Source: Proteobacteria bacterium UBA2363
GTDB taxonomy: Bacteria; Pseudomonadota; Gammaproteobacteria; Xanthomonadales; UBA2363
DNA: 64,000 nt
NCBI GenBank assembly: GCA_002344355.1
Contig: DDTN01000027.1
Span: 1 to 64,000, forward strand
Direction: 5' to 3'
Position 1 is the stretch's first letter; each line of letters begins with the position of its first letter. The notes under the pieces are model-generated. The model was not told the DNA's origin. It searched no databases and saw only the letters and a list, made by a program, of their open reading frames with translations. Positions 52,422-60,532 of this stretch are shown here, piece by piece. Position numbers and translations under genes: made by a program.

Positions 52422-53020
52422 CACAGGGCTCCTTGGCCGAAGACGGAAAACGCCGGGGTCGGGTCGCGGTCGGCGCGACCCTGGGCTGGTGGCCGGCCGC
52501 GTCCGACCGGCGCGATCCAGGGCAGTTGCCCGACCGCTTCGTCGAACAGCGCGCCGCTGGCGGCCTCGACCAGGAACAGCCAGTCCTGGTTCTGCCAGGC
52601 CAGCAGCCGCGTGCCGTCGGCACCGGCGGCCTGCCAGCGGCGGTCGGCCAGGCGGGGCCGGTGCACGCCCAGGACGGCAAGCCGCGGCCCGAGCCGATCG
52701 TCGAACCAGGCACGACGGGCCGCCGGCTCCGGGGCGCGCAGCAATTCGATGGTCGCCAGCGTGCCGTAGCGGGCGCGCACGCCCTGCACCCCGCCATCGG
52801 CCGCCAGCACCGGCTCGATGCGCCGCACCTCGCCGCCGACCTGCAGGGGCAGGGCCCGTGCCACCGGCTCGTCGCCCGAGGGCGGCGGCAGCGTCGTGTC
52901 GTAGCCGCCGGGGGCGCCGCAACCGGCCAGGCCCAGCAGGGCGCAGCCCAGCATCGCGGGCAGGCCCCGCGCGTGCCCGTGCGGGCGCCTACTGGAAGCC
53001 GTTGCGGAAGATGGTGTCAT
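52421..53020 (-). CDS. Lipoprotein, function unknown
   Basis: 199 residues with lipobox LLGLAGCG (Cys about 34). The start ATG at 53020 follows AGAGGACG and lies 32 bases inside the end of the delta-60 gene; an ATG at 52954 just before the lipobox is an alternative with a poor ribosome site. Body: GEVRRIEPVLAADGGVQGVR, TRLLAWQNQDWLFLVEAASG. Its stop shares one base with the next start. No family recognised. Confidence 0.75.
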   Translation of the reverse strand: MTPSSATASSRRPHGHARGLPAMLGCALLGLAGCGAPGGYDTTLPPPSGDEPVARALPLQVGGEVRRIEPVLAADGGVQGVRARYGTLATIELLRAPEPAARRAWFDDRLGPRLAVLGVHRPRLADRRWQAAGADGTRLLAWQNQDWLFLVEAASGALFDEAVGQLPWIAPVGRGRPPAQGRADRDPTPAFSVFGQGAL

Positions 53021-55514
53021 CGTCCTCTCCGCCCCAGAACTGCCGGATCGGCGTCTCGTACAGGCCGGTGCCGGCCCCCTTGCCATCGCCGGCCGGCGCG
53101 CGCACGCGCAGGTAGAAGGTGCCCGGCAGGTCGGGGAAGCCGGTCAGCCGCCAGCCGCCAGCGACCGCCTGCATGGTCGCGCCGCCCGGCACCGGCTCGA
53201 ATCCGGCCGGGTCGCAGCAGGTGGCCGAGATCAGCAGCGACGGGGCTGCCGCGGGCACCAGGCCGTTGTCGAAACTGCCGAGGCGCCAGTCGACCTGGCC
53301 CGCGCCGGGCTGCCATTCGATCTCGCGGGTGGTCGCGGCGATCGACGCCAGCCGCGCGATGCCGCCGCGCGGCTGGCCCAAAGCGCTGGTGAACGCGCCG
53401 GCGAAGAGGATCCGGCCATCGGGCTGCACGGCACCGGTCAGCACCTGGCCGCCATTGACGTTGGGGTTGATGCCCAGCAGCGAGCCGCCTGCCGAGATCA
53501 GCGCCAGCCGGTGCACGATGGTGCCGCCGATCCCCAGGAAGCCGCCACCGATCACCACCTGGCCATTCGACAGCGGCAGCACGACATGGACGGTGCCGTT
53601 GTTGGGGCTGGGGTCGTAGGTGGCGATCACGGCGCCGGAGGCCCCCATCGCCGCCAGGTTGGTGCGCGCCACGCCCTGGATGCTGGTGAAGCTGCCGCCC
53701 GCAAGCACCGTGCCGCTGCGCATCTGTGCCAGTGCCCAGACCGGGCCGTTGCTTCCGGCCAGGAAATTGCCGGTGACGCCGCCATTGGGCCCGACCTGGG
53801 CCAGGTTGCTGCGCGCGAAGCCGCCGACCAGGTCGAACTCGCCGCCGATAAGGATGTTGCCGTTGGCCTGCCGGACCAGGGCCCGGACCACGCCGTCGAC
53901 ATCGGTGGCGGTGAACGCCGGGTCGACGGCGCCGTCGGCGAGCAGGCGCGCCAGGCCGCGCCGGGGCTGGCCGCCAACGGTCTGGAACGAGCCGCCGATG
54001 AGGATGCGGCCGTCAGGCTGCACGACCACGACGCGGACGAAGCCGTCGACCGCACCGGCGCCGAAGCTGGTGTCCAGGTTGCCGTCCGGATGCAGCCTCG
54101 CGATCCGGCTGCGATTGCCGCCGCCGACGTTGCTGAAGCTGCCGGCCACCAGCAGCTTGCGGTCGGGCAGCACATGGACTGCGTAGACGTCGCTGTTCGC
54201 CGACGGATCGAAGGCCAGGTCCAGGCCACCGCCGGGCAGCAGGCGCGCCAGGCGGTTGCGGGGCTGGCCTCCGACCTGGGTGAAGCGGCCGGCGAGGACG
54301 ATGCGGTCGTCGGCCTGCAAGGCCACCGCCTCCACCGCGGCGTCGACGCCATTGGCCGTCTGCATGCCGTTGTCCGGCGCACCGCGCTGGTCGAGCACGG
54401 CGGCCCGGTTGCGGTCGATGCCCGAGATCCCGGTGAAGCTGCCGCCGATCGCGACGCTACCGTCGTTGCGCACCGCCAGCGCCAGCACCGCGGCATCGGG
54501 ATCGACCAGTCCGGCGAAGCCGCCGTCCAGGCTGCCGTCGTGGTTGAGCCGTGCGATCCGGTTGCGCAGCGACAGGCCGGTGAAGTCGCCGCCGATCACG
54601 GCGCGGCCGTCCGGCTGCAGCACCAGGCTGTGCACGGTGTCGTTGACCGCCGGCGGCACGAAGCTGGCATCCAGGGAGCCGTCGGGCAGCAGCCGGGCGA
54701 CCCGGCTGCGCGGCTGGCCGTTGACGCTGGTGAACTCGCCGGCGATCAGGATGCCGCCGTCGGCCTGCACCGCCACCGCGTTGACGCTGGCCACGGCGAT
54801 GCCGGAGATGCCGACGTTGACCACGAATCCGGTGTCGAGGGTGCCATTGGCGTTCAGCCGGTACACGCGGCTGCCCGATCCCGGCACCGCCGCCAAGGCC
54901 AGGCTGCCGCCGACCACCAGGCGGCCGTCCGGCTGCAAGGCCAGGGCCTGCGCCGTGCCGGTGAACGCCGGCGGCGCGAAGCCGGCATCGAGGCTGCCGT
55001 TCTCGAGCACCCGCGCGACCCGGCTGCGCGGCTGGCCGCCGACCTGGGTGAAGGCGCCGGCCAGGTACAGGGCCTTGGATGCCGGCACTTCCAGCAGGGC
55101 ATGGACGACGTCGTTGGCGTTCGGGTTGAAGCCGGCGTCGAGCTGCCCGAGCGGCGTGAGCCGGGCAACGCGGTTGCGGGTGCTGCCGTTGACCGTGGTG
55201 AAGCCGCCAGCGACCACGTAGTCGCCGACATGGTCGACCAGCACGGCACGCACCGCGCCGTTGTCGACGCTGGCCGCCATCGAGGCGTCCACCGCGCCGT
55301 CGTTGCGCAGTCGTGCCAGCCGGTTGCGCGTCTGGCCGCCGACCTGCGTGAAGCCGCCGGCGATCAGCAGGCGGCCGTCGCCGGCGACCGCGATCGCCCG
55401 GACCGGACCGTTGGCGTCGGGATCGAAGCCGGTGTCCAGGACCTGTGCCCAGGCCGGTGGCGACAGGACGAGGGCGGCGAGCAGGTACAGACGTCGGATG
55501 ATGAGGTGGTTCAT
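52989..55514 (-). CDS. Delta-60 repeat protein with IFRNGFQ tail
   Basis: 841 residues: signal peptide about 1-23, then about 14 delta-60 repeats of about 50-55 residues in the pattern 'LDxxFxPxxNxxVxALALQPDGRILIGGxFTxVGGQPRxRLARLxxDGs', a fold of stacked beta blades, from about 24 to 700, then a C-terminal beta domain and the tail DDDTIFRNGFQ. Surface or secreted protein; repeats of this kind are not enzymes. ATG at 55514. Confidence 0.93.
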   Translation of the reverse strand: MNHLIIRRLYLLAALVLSPPAWAQVLDTGFDPDANGPVRAIAVAGDGRLLIAGGFTQVGGQTRNRLARLRNDGAVDASMAASVDNGAVRAVLVDHVGDYVVAGGFTTVNGSTRNRVARLTPLGQLDAGFNPNANDVVHALLEVPASKALYLAGAFTQVGGQPRSRVARVLENGSLDAGFAPPAFTGTAQALALQPDGRLVVGGSLALAAVPGSGSRVYRLNANGTLDTGFVVNVGISGIAVASVNAVAVQADGGILIAGEFTSVNGQPRSRVARLLPDGSLDASFVPPAVNDTVHSLVLQPDGRAVIGGDFTGLSLRNRIARLNHDGSLDGGFAGLVDPDAAVLALAVRNDGSVAIGGSFTGISGIDRNRAAVLDQRGAPDNGMQTANGVDAAVEAVALQADDRIVLAGRFTQVGGQPRNRLARLLPGGGLDLAFDPSANSDVYAVHVLPDRKLLVAGSFSNVGGGNRSRIARLHPDGNLDTSFGAGAVDGFVRVVVVQPDGRILIGGSFQTVGGQPRRGLARLLADGAVDPAFTATDVDGVVRALVRQANGNILIGGEFDLVGGFARSNLAQVGPNGGVTGNFLAGSNGPVWALAQMRSGTVLAGGSFTSIQGVARTNLAAMGASGAVIATYDPSPNNGTVHVVLPLSNGQVVIGGGFLGIGGTIVHRLALISAGGSLLGINPNVNGGQVLTGAVQPDGRILFAGAFTSALGQPRGGIARLASIAATTREIEWQPGAGQVDWRLGSFDNGLVPAAAPSLLISATCCDPAGFEPVPGGATMQAVAGGWRLTGFPDLPGTFYLRVRAPAGDGKGAGTGLYETPIRQFWGGEDDDTIFRNGFQ

Positions 55515-55560
55515 GGATGGCCTCCCTGGCCGTGCGTGTTTGCTGGGACGGACGGCCCGA

Positions 55561-56967
55561 TCAGGGCTGGAAGCCGTTGGCGAAGATGCGGTCGCTGCCG
55601 TCGTCGCCGTAAAGCTCGACGGCGCCGATCTCGCAGGCGTTGCCGCCCTGCCCCGGCCCGTTGGCGCGCAGCCGGCGCTTCTGGTCGCGGGTGGCGCCGG
55701 GAACGCAGCCCAGGCCGCTGGCGTTGACCAGGGCGCCACCGACGCGCGGCGCATGCGCGTCGTCGATGCGATCGGGTTCGAGGTGGATGCCCAGGTTCGC
55801 GTCCAGGATGTCCAGCTCGTCGTCGAACGGGCACAGGTCGTCCGGGTCCAGCAGGTTGCGGCCCAGGCTCTGGAACCCGACGCCGGCGCTGGCGGCCAGG
55901 CAGTCGCGCGCCGCGGCCGAAGTGCCGTTGCCGTGCACCACGCTGCTGCCGTAGGCGAACTGCACCAGGCCGGCACCGCTGCCCCACAGGCCGGCGCCGG
56001 TGCCACCGACGGCACGGTTGCCGGTGACCGTCGCGTAGTCCAGCGCCACCAGCACCGACACGCCCGCGGTCGGGACGGTGACGGCGATCGCGCCGCCCTG
56101 GCGCGCGACGTTGCCGGAGAACGTGCTGTGGCCGATGAACACCTCGGTGTCGTCGATGCCGGGCGCCGCCAGGATCCCGGTGGCATGCAGGGCGCCGCCG
56201 ACGCCGCCGGCGCTGGTCGGCCCGGCCTGCAGGGGGCCGGCGCGGTTGTCGACGAAGGCGCAGCGTTCGATGCCGAGCGTGCCGGCATCGACGCTTATCG
56301 CGCCGCCGCCCAACGCCGAGGTTGCGGCGTCGGACTGTACCGCGTTGTCGGCGAAGCGGCAGTCGCGCAGGATCGTCTGCGTGCGCGGCAGTGCCGCGAT
56401 GCCGTCGACCAGCAGGGCACCGCCACGCCCGGGCCCGGTGATCGCGTTGTCCTCGAAGCGCACGCGCTCGGCGACCAGGCGACCGCCGCGCTGGTACACG
56501 GCGGCACCGCCCAGCAGAGGGTGCGGACCGATCCGGCCGCCGCGCAGGCTGAGGCCGTCCAGGTGGAGGTCGGCCTCCAGCGCCGCCAGCAGCCGGAACG
56601 GCGGAGTCCCCGGTGCCTCGCTGCGCCGGATCACCGCCTGGTTGCCACGGATCGCCAGCACCGTGGTGATCTCCGGCAATCCGGTCGCCGGCGCACCGCC
56701 GCTGCCAGGAACCCGCGGCGTGGTCAGGACGTAGTCGACGCCGCCGGGAAGCTGGATCAGGTCGGGGCCGTCGCCTGCCGGGCAGTCGTCGTGGACGGCG
56801 GCGTCGGCCTGCGCGTTCTCGATCGCCTCGATCAGGCTGCACAGGCCGTTGGCGGCGACCGCCACCTCGCCGGGGCTGACCAGCAAGGTCGCGGCCGGCG
56901 CCGGCGGCGCCGCCAGGATGGCCAGGGGCGCAAGCCCGCGGATCAGCCGGTGGATCGCCCTGCGCAT
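55561..56967 (-). CDS. Choice-of-anchor-Q-type parallel beta-helix protein with IFANGFQP tail
   Basis: 468 residues. Signal peptide about 1-25. CSLIEAIENAQADAAVHDDCPAGDGPDLI matches the CSLPEA/choice-of-anchor start; then parallel beta-helix repeats (LDGLSLRGGRIG, GGALLVDGIA, RCAFVDNRAG, GGAIAVTVPTAG). CEIGAVELYGDDGSDRIFANGFQP closes the protein. The name reflects the family pattern. Between it and the delta-60 gene are 46 bases. Confidence 0.9.
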   Translation of the reverse strand: MRRAIHRLIRGLAPLAILAAPPAPAATLLVSPGEVAVAANGLCSLIEAIENAQADAAVHDDCPAGDGPDLIQLPGGVDYVLTTPRVPGSGGAPATGLPEITTVLAIRGNQAVIRRSEAPGTPPFRLLAALEADLHLDGLSLRGGRIGPHPLLGGAAVYQRGGRLVAERVRFEDNAITGPGRGGALLVDGIAALPRTQTILRDCRFADNAVQSDAATSALGGGAISVDAGTLGIERCAFVDNRAGPLQAGPTSAGGVGGALHATGILAAPGIDDTEVFIGHSTFSGNVARQGGAIAVTVPTAGVSVLVALDYATVTGNRAVGGTGAGLWGSGAGLVQFAYGSSVVHGNGTSAAARDCLAASAGVGFQSLGRNLLDPDDLCPFDDELDILDANLGIHLEPDRIDDAHAPRVGGALVNASGLGCVPGATRDQKRRLRANGPGQGGNACEIGAVELYGDDGSDRIFANGFQP

Positions 56968-57149
56968 GGTCTAAGCCCTCCCGTGGGGCGCGCCGGCAGT
57001 CGGCGCGACTGCCAGGCACGATGTCCCGCCATGGCCGGCAAGACGTATGGGAGGTCTCGGGAAACCCTCAGGGATTCCTTCGAGTCACGGCGCGGCGCGG
57101 GCTTCGCGGCGGCAAGTGCCTGATCGGCTTCGCCTTGCCGGGAACCGTC

Positions 57150-60146
57150 TCAGGGGCCGGCGAGCAACCCGGCCAGTCCCAGCCCACGCACCCGGGCGAC
57201 CAGGGCGGGATCTTCGGGATGCGCGTCGAGCCGGCAGCGCAGGGCCAGCAGCACCAGGCCCAGGGCCTCGGCTTCCTCGGCCAGGCCGGCCAGCCGCGCC
57301 GTTCGCGACGAGCCGCGCTCGCCGGCGGCCAGTACCCGGAGCCGGTCCAGGGCCAGGGAAAGCGCTGCGTCCGGCTCCTCGGCCAGTCGCTGCCGTCCGG
57401 TCTCGACCAGGGCCACGACAGCGGCGCCCTGGCCCTGGCGAAGCAGGGCCTCGGCCTCGAGCAGGCGGGCGCGCACCCCGGCGCGGATATCGCCCTGGCG
57501 GGCCAGGCGCTCGGCGATGCGCTCGGCGGCGGCGCGGACCCGGTCGTGATCGCCCGGTGCTTCGCCGGCATCGAGGTCGAGCGCCAGCAGGTCCAGCTCG
57601 CTGAGTTCGGCCCAGCCCGGGCGCGCCTCCTCGCGGCGCAGCGCCAGGGCCTCCTGATGCAGCCGCCGTGCCTGGTCGCGGCGCCCCGCCGCGCCCGCGA
57701 GCTGGCCGCGCTGCGCCAGCAGGTGGGAGCGCGCCAGCGCACCGGCGCCTTCGCCCAGGTTCGCCTGGGCCGCGTCGAGCGCCTGGCCGGCGCCGGCAGG
57801 ATCGCCGCGCGCCAGGCGGACCCGCGCCAGCGCCGCGGCGGCGCTGGCCAGCGGATCGCCGGCGGCGCCTTCGGCGTAGGCGGTCGCGGCCTCCTCGAAC
57901 AACGCTTCGGCCTGCGCGATCTCGCCCTCGCGCTCCAGCACCAGGCCGAGGTTGTAGGCGGTGCGCGCCAGGTGCTGACGGGCATCGAGCGTGCGCAGCA
58001 GGACCAGGGCGCGGCGGTTGAGGTCGCGGCTGCGCGGCAGGCGACCCTGGGCCGAGGCGGCGGCGGCCAGGTTGCCCAGGGTGATCGCCTCGCCCATGCG
58101 GTCGCCGCTGTCGTGGAACACTTCCAGGGCGCGCTCCCAGTAGGCCTCGGCCTCGGGGAGGCGACGCTGCCGGGCACGCACCTGGCCCAGGTTGCCCCAG
58201 GCGCCGGCCTCGACCGCCGGCAGCCCGCCGCGCCGGGCCAGGCCGGCGGCCTGTTCCAGATGCTGCTCGGCCGGCTCGACCTGGCCGTTGCGCAGCGCCT
58301 GCATGCCCAGGGTGTTGTGCCAGCGCGCCGCCAGCCGGGCGTCGCCGAGCGCCGCGATCTCCGGTTCCAGCGCCCTCAGCGCGGCCATCGCCCCATCGCT
58401 GCGGCTGCGTTCGCTTTCGATGATGTGCAGCTCGATGGCGGCGCGCAGGTCGCCGGCGCGGTCGCCGCGCCCGGCGAAGCCCTCGCGGGCCTGCGCCAGC
58501 AACGACGCTGAGGCCTCGAAGTCGCCGAGGTCGCGCAGCACGCCGCCCAGCTGCAGACGCGCCTCGTCGATCAGGTCGGGCGAAGCCGCCCCGTGCTCGA
58601 GCACCGCCTGCAGGCGCCCGCGGGCACCCGCCAGGTCGCCGTCGGCACGTGCCATCTGCGCCAGGTCGATGCTGGCCTGGGTCGCCTGGCTGGACAGTCC
58701 GAGCGCCTGGGCCAGCGCCAGCGCGCGTTGCGCCGACGCGATCGCCTCGGCTCGCCGGTGTTCCAGCAGATGCAGGCGCGCGCGCAGCAGGTGCCAGCGT
58801 GGATCCTCGCCCTCGCCGCTGGCCAGGGTGTCCAGGGTCGCCAGGCTGCCGGCCGCGGCCTCCGGCCGGCGCGCCTGCAGTTGCGCATCGGCCAGCGCGA
58901 AGGCCACTTCGCGGTCGTCCGGCAGCAGGCGCTGCAGGGCCGCCAGCGCCTGCACCGCGTCGCCCGGGCGCTGCGCCGCCAGGGCGGCTTCGGCCTCCGC
59001 GCGCAGGCGCTCGCCGACGCTCAGCGATTCCGGCTGAGCCAGCACCTGCTGGAACTGCTCGCGCGCCTGCTGCAGGTCGCCGGCCTGGCGCAGGGCCGTG
59101 GCCAGGGCCAGTCGGACGCGGACCCCGGCGCGGGTATCGGCGACCGCCAGGGAAAGATCGGCGACCGCGCGTCCGGGCTCGCCTCCGGCCAGGGCGGCCA
59201 GTCCGCGATAGTAGGCCTGGCGCGCGCCTGCCGCCTGCGGCAGCCCCGCCAGCCAGGCCGGATCGGACTCGATCAGGCGCAGGGCGTCGCGGACCTCGCG
59301 GGCGGCCAGCCGGCAGGCGGCGGCCAGGTCGCGGTCGCGCGCCTGGCCGGCGGCCTGCACCCGGCCGTCGTCCAGGTCCAGCAAGGACCAGGCCAGGGCC
59401 ACCTCGTCGCCGGCCAGCGACCAGGTGACGTCCAGGGCGTGCCGGGCGCCCAGCACATCGCGGAGCCAGGCCTGCCAGCGGGCATCGCTGCCGCCCGGAT
59501 CGCCGTCGCGGCCGTCGCCGCGCAGCAGCTGCAGGCGATCGTCGGCGGCCAGGGCCACGGTGAGCAGGCTGCTGCCGGCAGCGCGCAGCCAGTCGGCCTC
59601 GCCATCGGCCGCGCGCGCCAGCAGCGCCAGTGCCGGACGCCCCTGGGCGAGCTGCGGCGCCTGCCCGGGCCCGGAGCGCCCAAGCGCCAGCAAGGCGGCC
59701 AAGGCGATCGCGCCGGCCAGCGCCAGCAGGCCATGCACCAGCCGCGGAGCGACGGCTCGGGCCTGTCCTGTGGCCGGTGCCGGGTCGGCCACAGGATGCG
59801 GTGCCGGCACGGAGGCGGACTGCGGGGCGGCGGCCTCCAGACGCTCGACCGGCACCAGCAGCCGGTAGCCGCGCCGGTGCTGGGTGCCGATCAGGCGCGG
59901 CGCCTGCGCGCTGTCGCCCAGGGCCTGGCGAATTTCGCTGATGGTCTGCGGCAGCACGTTCGGCGACAGCGCATCGTGGCCCCAGACGGCATCGATCAGC
60001 TGGTCGTGCCCGACCAGGTCCGGCGCGCGCTCGACCAGCACCTTCAGCAGGGCGAAACTCCTGGGCCGCAGTGCAATCGGCCCGTCCGGCCCGGACAGCA
60101 GGCCGGCGCCATCGTCCAGGGTGAATTCGGCGAAGCGAAGAATCAT
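57150..60146 (-). CDS. Membrane-bound OmpR-type winged-helix regulator with TPR periplasmic domain
   Basis: 998 residues. N-terminal OmpR/PhoB-type DNA-binding domain (about 1-100: FTLDDGAGLLSGPDG, LRPRSFALLKVLVERA, QLIDAVWGHDALSPNVLPQTI, LIGTQHRRGYRLLVPV), one transmembrane helix (about 136-156) and a long helical repeat region of TPR type (about 300-990; AWGNLGQVRARQRRLPEAEAYWERALEVF, LARTAYNLGLVLEREGEIAQAEALFEEA in pieces). A ToxR/CadC-like design in which a periplasmic signal controls DNA binding at the membrane. Targets unknown; the TonB-dependent receptor divergent-side neighbour is a candidate. Confidence 0.92.
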   Translation of the reverse strand: MILRFAEFTLDDGAGLLSGPDGPIALRPRSFALLKVLVERAPDLVGHDQLIDAVWGHDALSPNVLPQTISEIRQALGDSAQAPRLIGTQHRRGYRLLVPVERLEAAAPQSASVPAPHPVADPAPATGQARAVAPRLVHGLLALAGAIALAALLALGRSGPGQAPQLAQGRPALALLARAADGEADWLRAAGSSLLTVALAADDRLQLLRGDGRDGDPGGSDARWQAWLRDVLGARHALDVTWSLAGDEVALAWSLLDLDDGRVQAAGQARDRDLAAACRLAAREVRDALRLIESDPAWLAGLPQAAGARQAYYRGLAALAGGEPGRAVADLSLAVADTRAGVRVRLALATALRQAGDLQQAREQFQQVLAQPESLSVGERLRAEAEAALAAQRPGDAVQALAALQRLLPDDREVAFALADAQLQARRPEAAAGSLATLDTLASGEGEDPRWHLLRARLHLLEHRRAEAIASAQRALALAQALGLSSQATQASIDLAQMARADGDLAGARGRLQAVLEHGAASPDLIDEARLQLGGVLRDLGDFEASASLLAQAREGFAGRGDRAGDLRAAIELHIIESERSRSDGAMAALRALEPEIAALGDARLAARWHNTLGMQALRNGQVEPAEQHLEQAAGLARRGGLPAVEAGAWGNLGQVRARQRRLPEAEAYWERALEVFHDSGDRMGEAITLGNLAAAASAQGRLPRSRDLNRRALVLLRTLDARQHLARTAYNLGLVLEREGEIAQAEALFEEAATAYAEGAAGDPLASAAAALARVRLARGDPAGAGQALDAAQANLGEGAGALARSHLLAQRGQLAGAAGRRDQARRLHQEALALRREEARPGWAELSELDLLALDLDAGEAPGDHDRVRAAAERIAERLARQGDIRAGVRARLLEAEALLRQGQGAAVVALVETGRQRLAEEPDAALSLALDRLRVLAAGERGSSRTARLAGLAEEAEALGLVLLALRCRLDAHPEDPALVARVRGLGLAGLLAGP

Positions 60147-60532
60147 CCTCTCCCTGCCCTGCAATGCGCCCCTCCGGCGCGGCCCGCCGCCGCCGGCGCG
60201 CGGTGCGCGCTGACGGACCGGCCGCGTCCAGTCTAGCCCGGACCCATGGCGAGGACGCGGCACGAGACCATCGGGATCGCCTCGTGATGCGGGCAGCGGA
60301 CCGTTGCACGTAGCGGGCACAGCGGACGCGACGACGAACCCGCCGGCGGGAGCGGACCGTGCCGTGGCGGGGGAATCGGCGGCCGCTGCGGCGTCCTGTC
60401 GTGATGTCCGGGCCCACCGGCATTCCCGGCGACCTTCCTGCCACGACCGCCGTTGCCGCCGGGGCGACGCGGGGGCTCGCAGCAGGTGCCGGCTGCCGGG
60501 GGTGGGTCGCGGGACCCGGGCGCTGCGCGCGC
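60147..60532. other. Gap between regulator and TonB-dependent receptor
   Basis: About 386 bases with no supportable gene. It is upstream of the regulator start and downstream of the receptor stop, so it should hold the regulator promoter; none is obvious. Confidence 0.4.
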
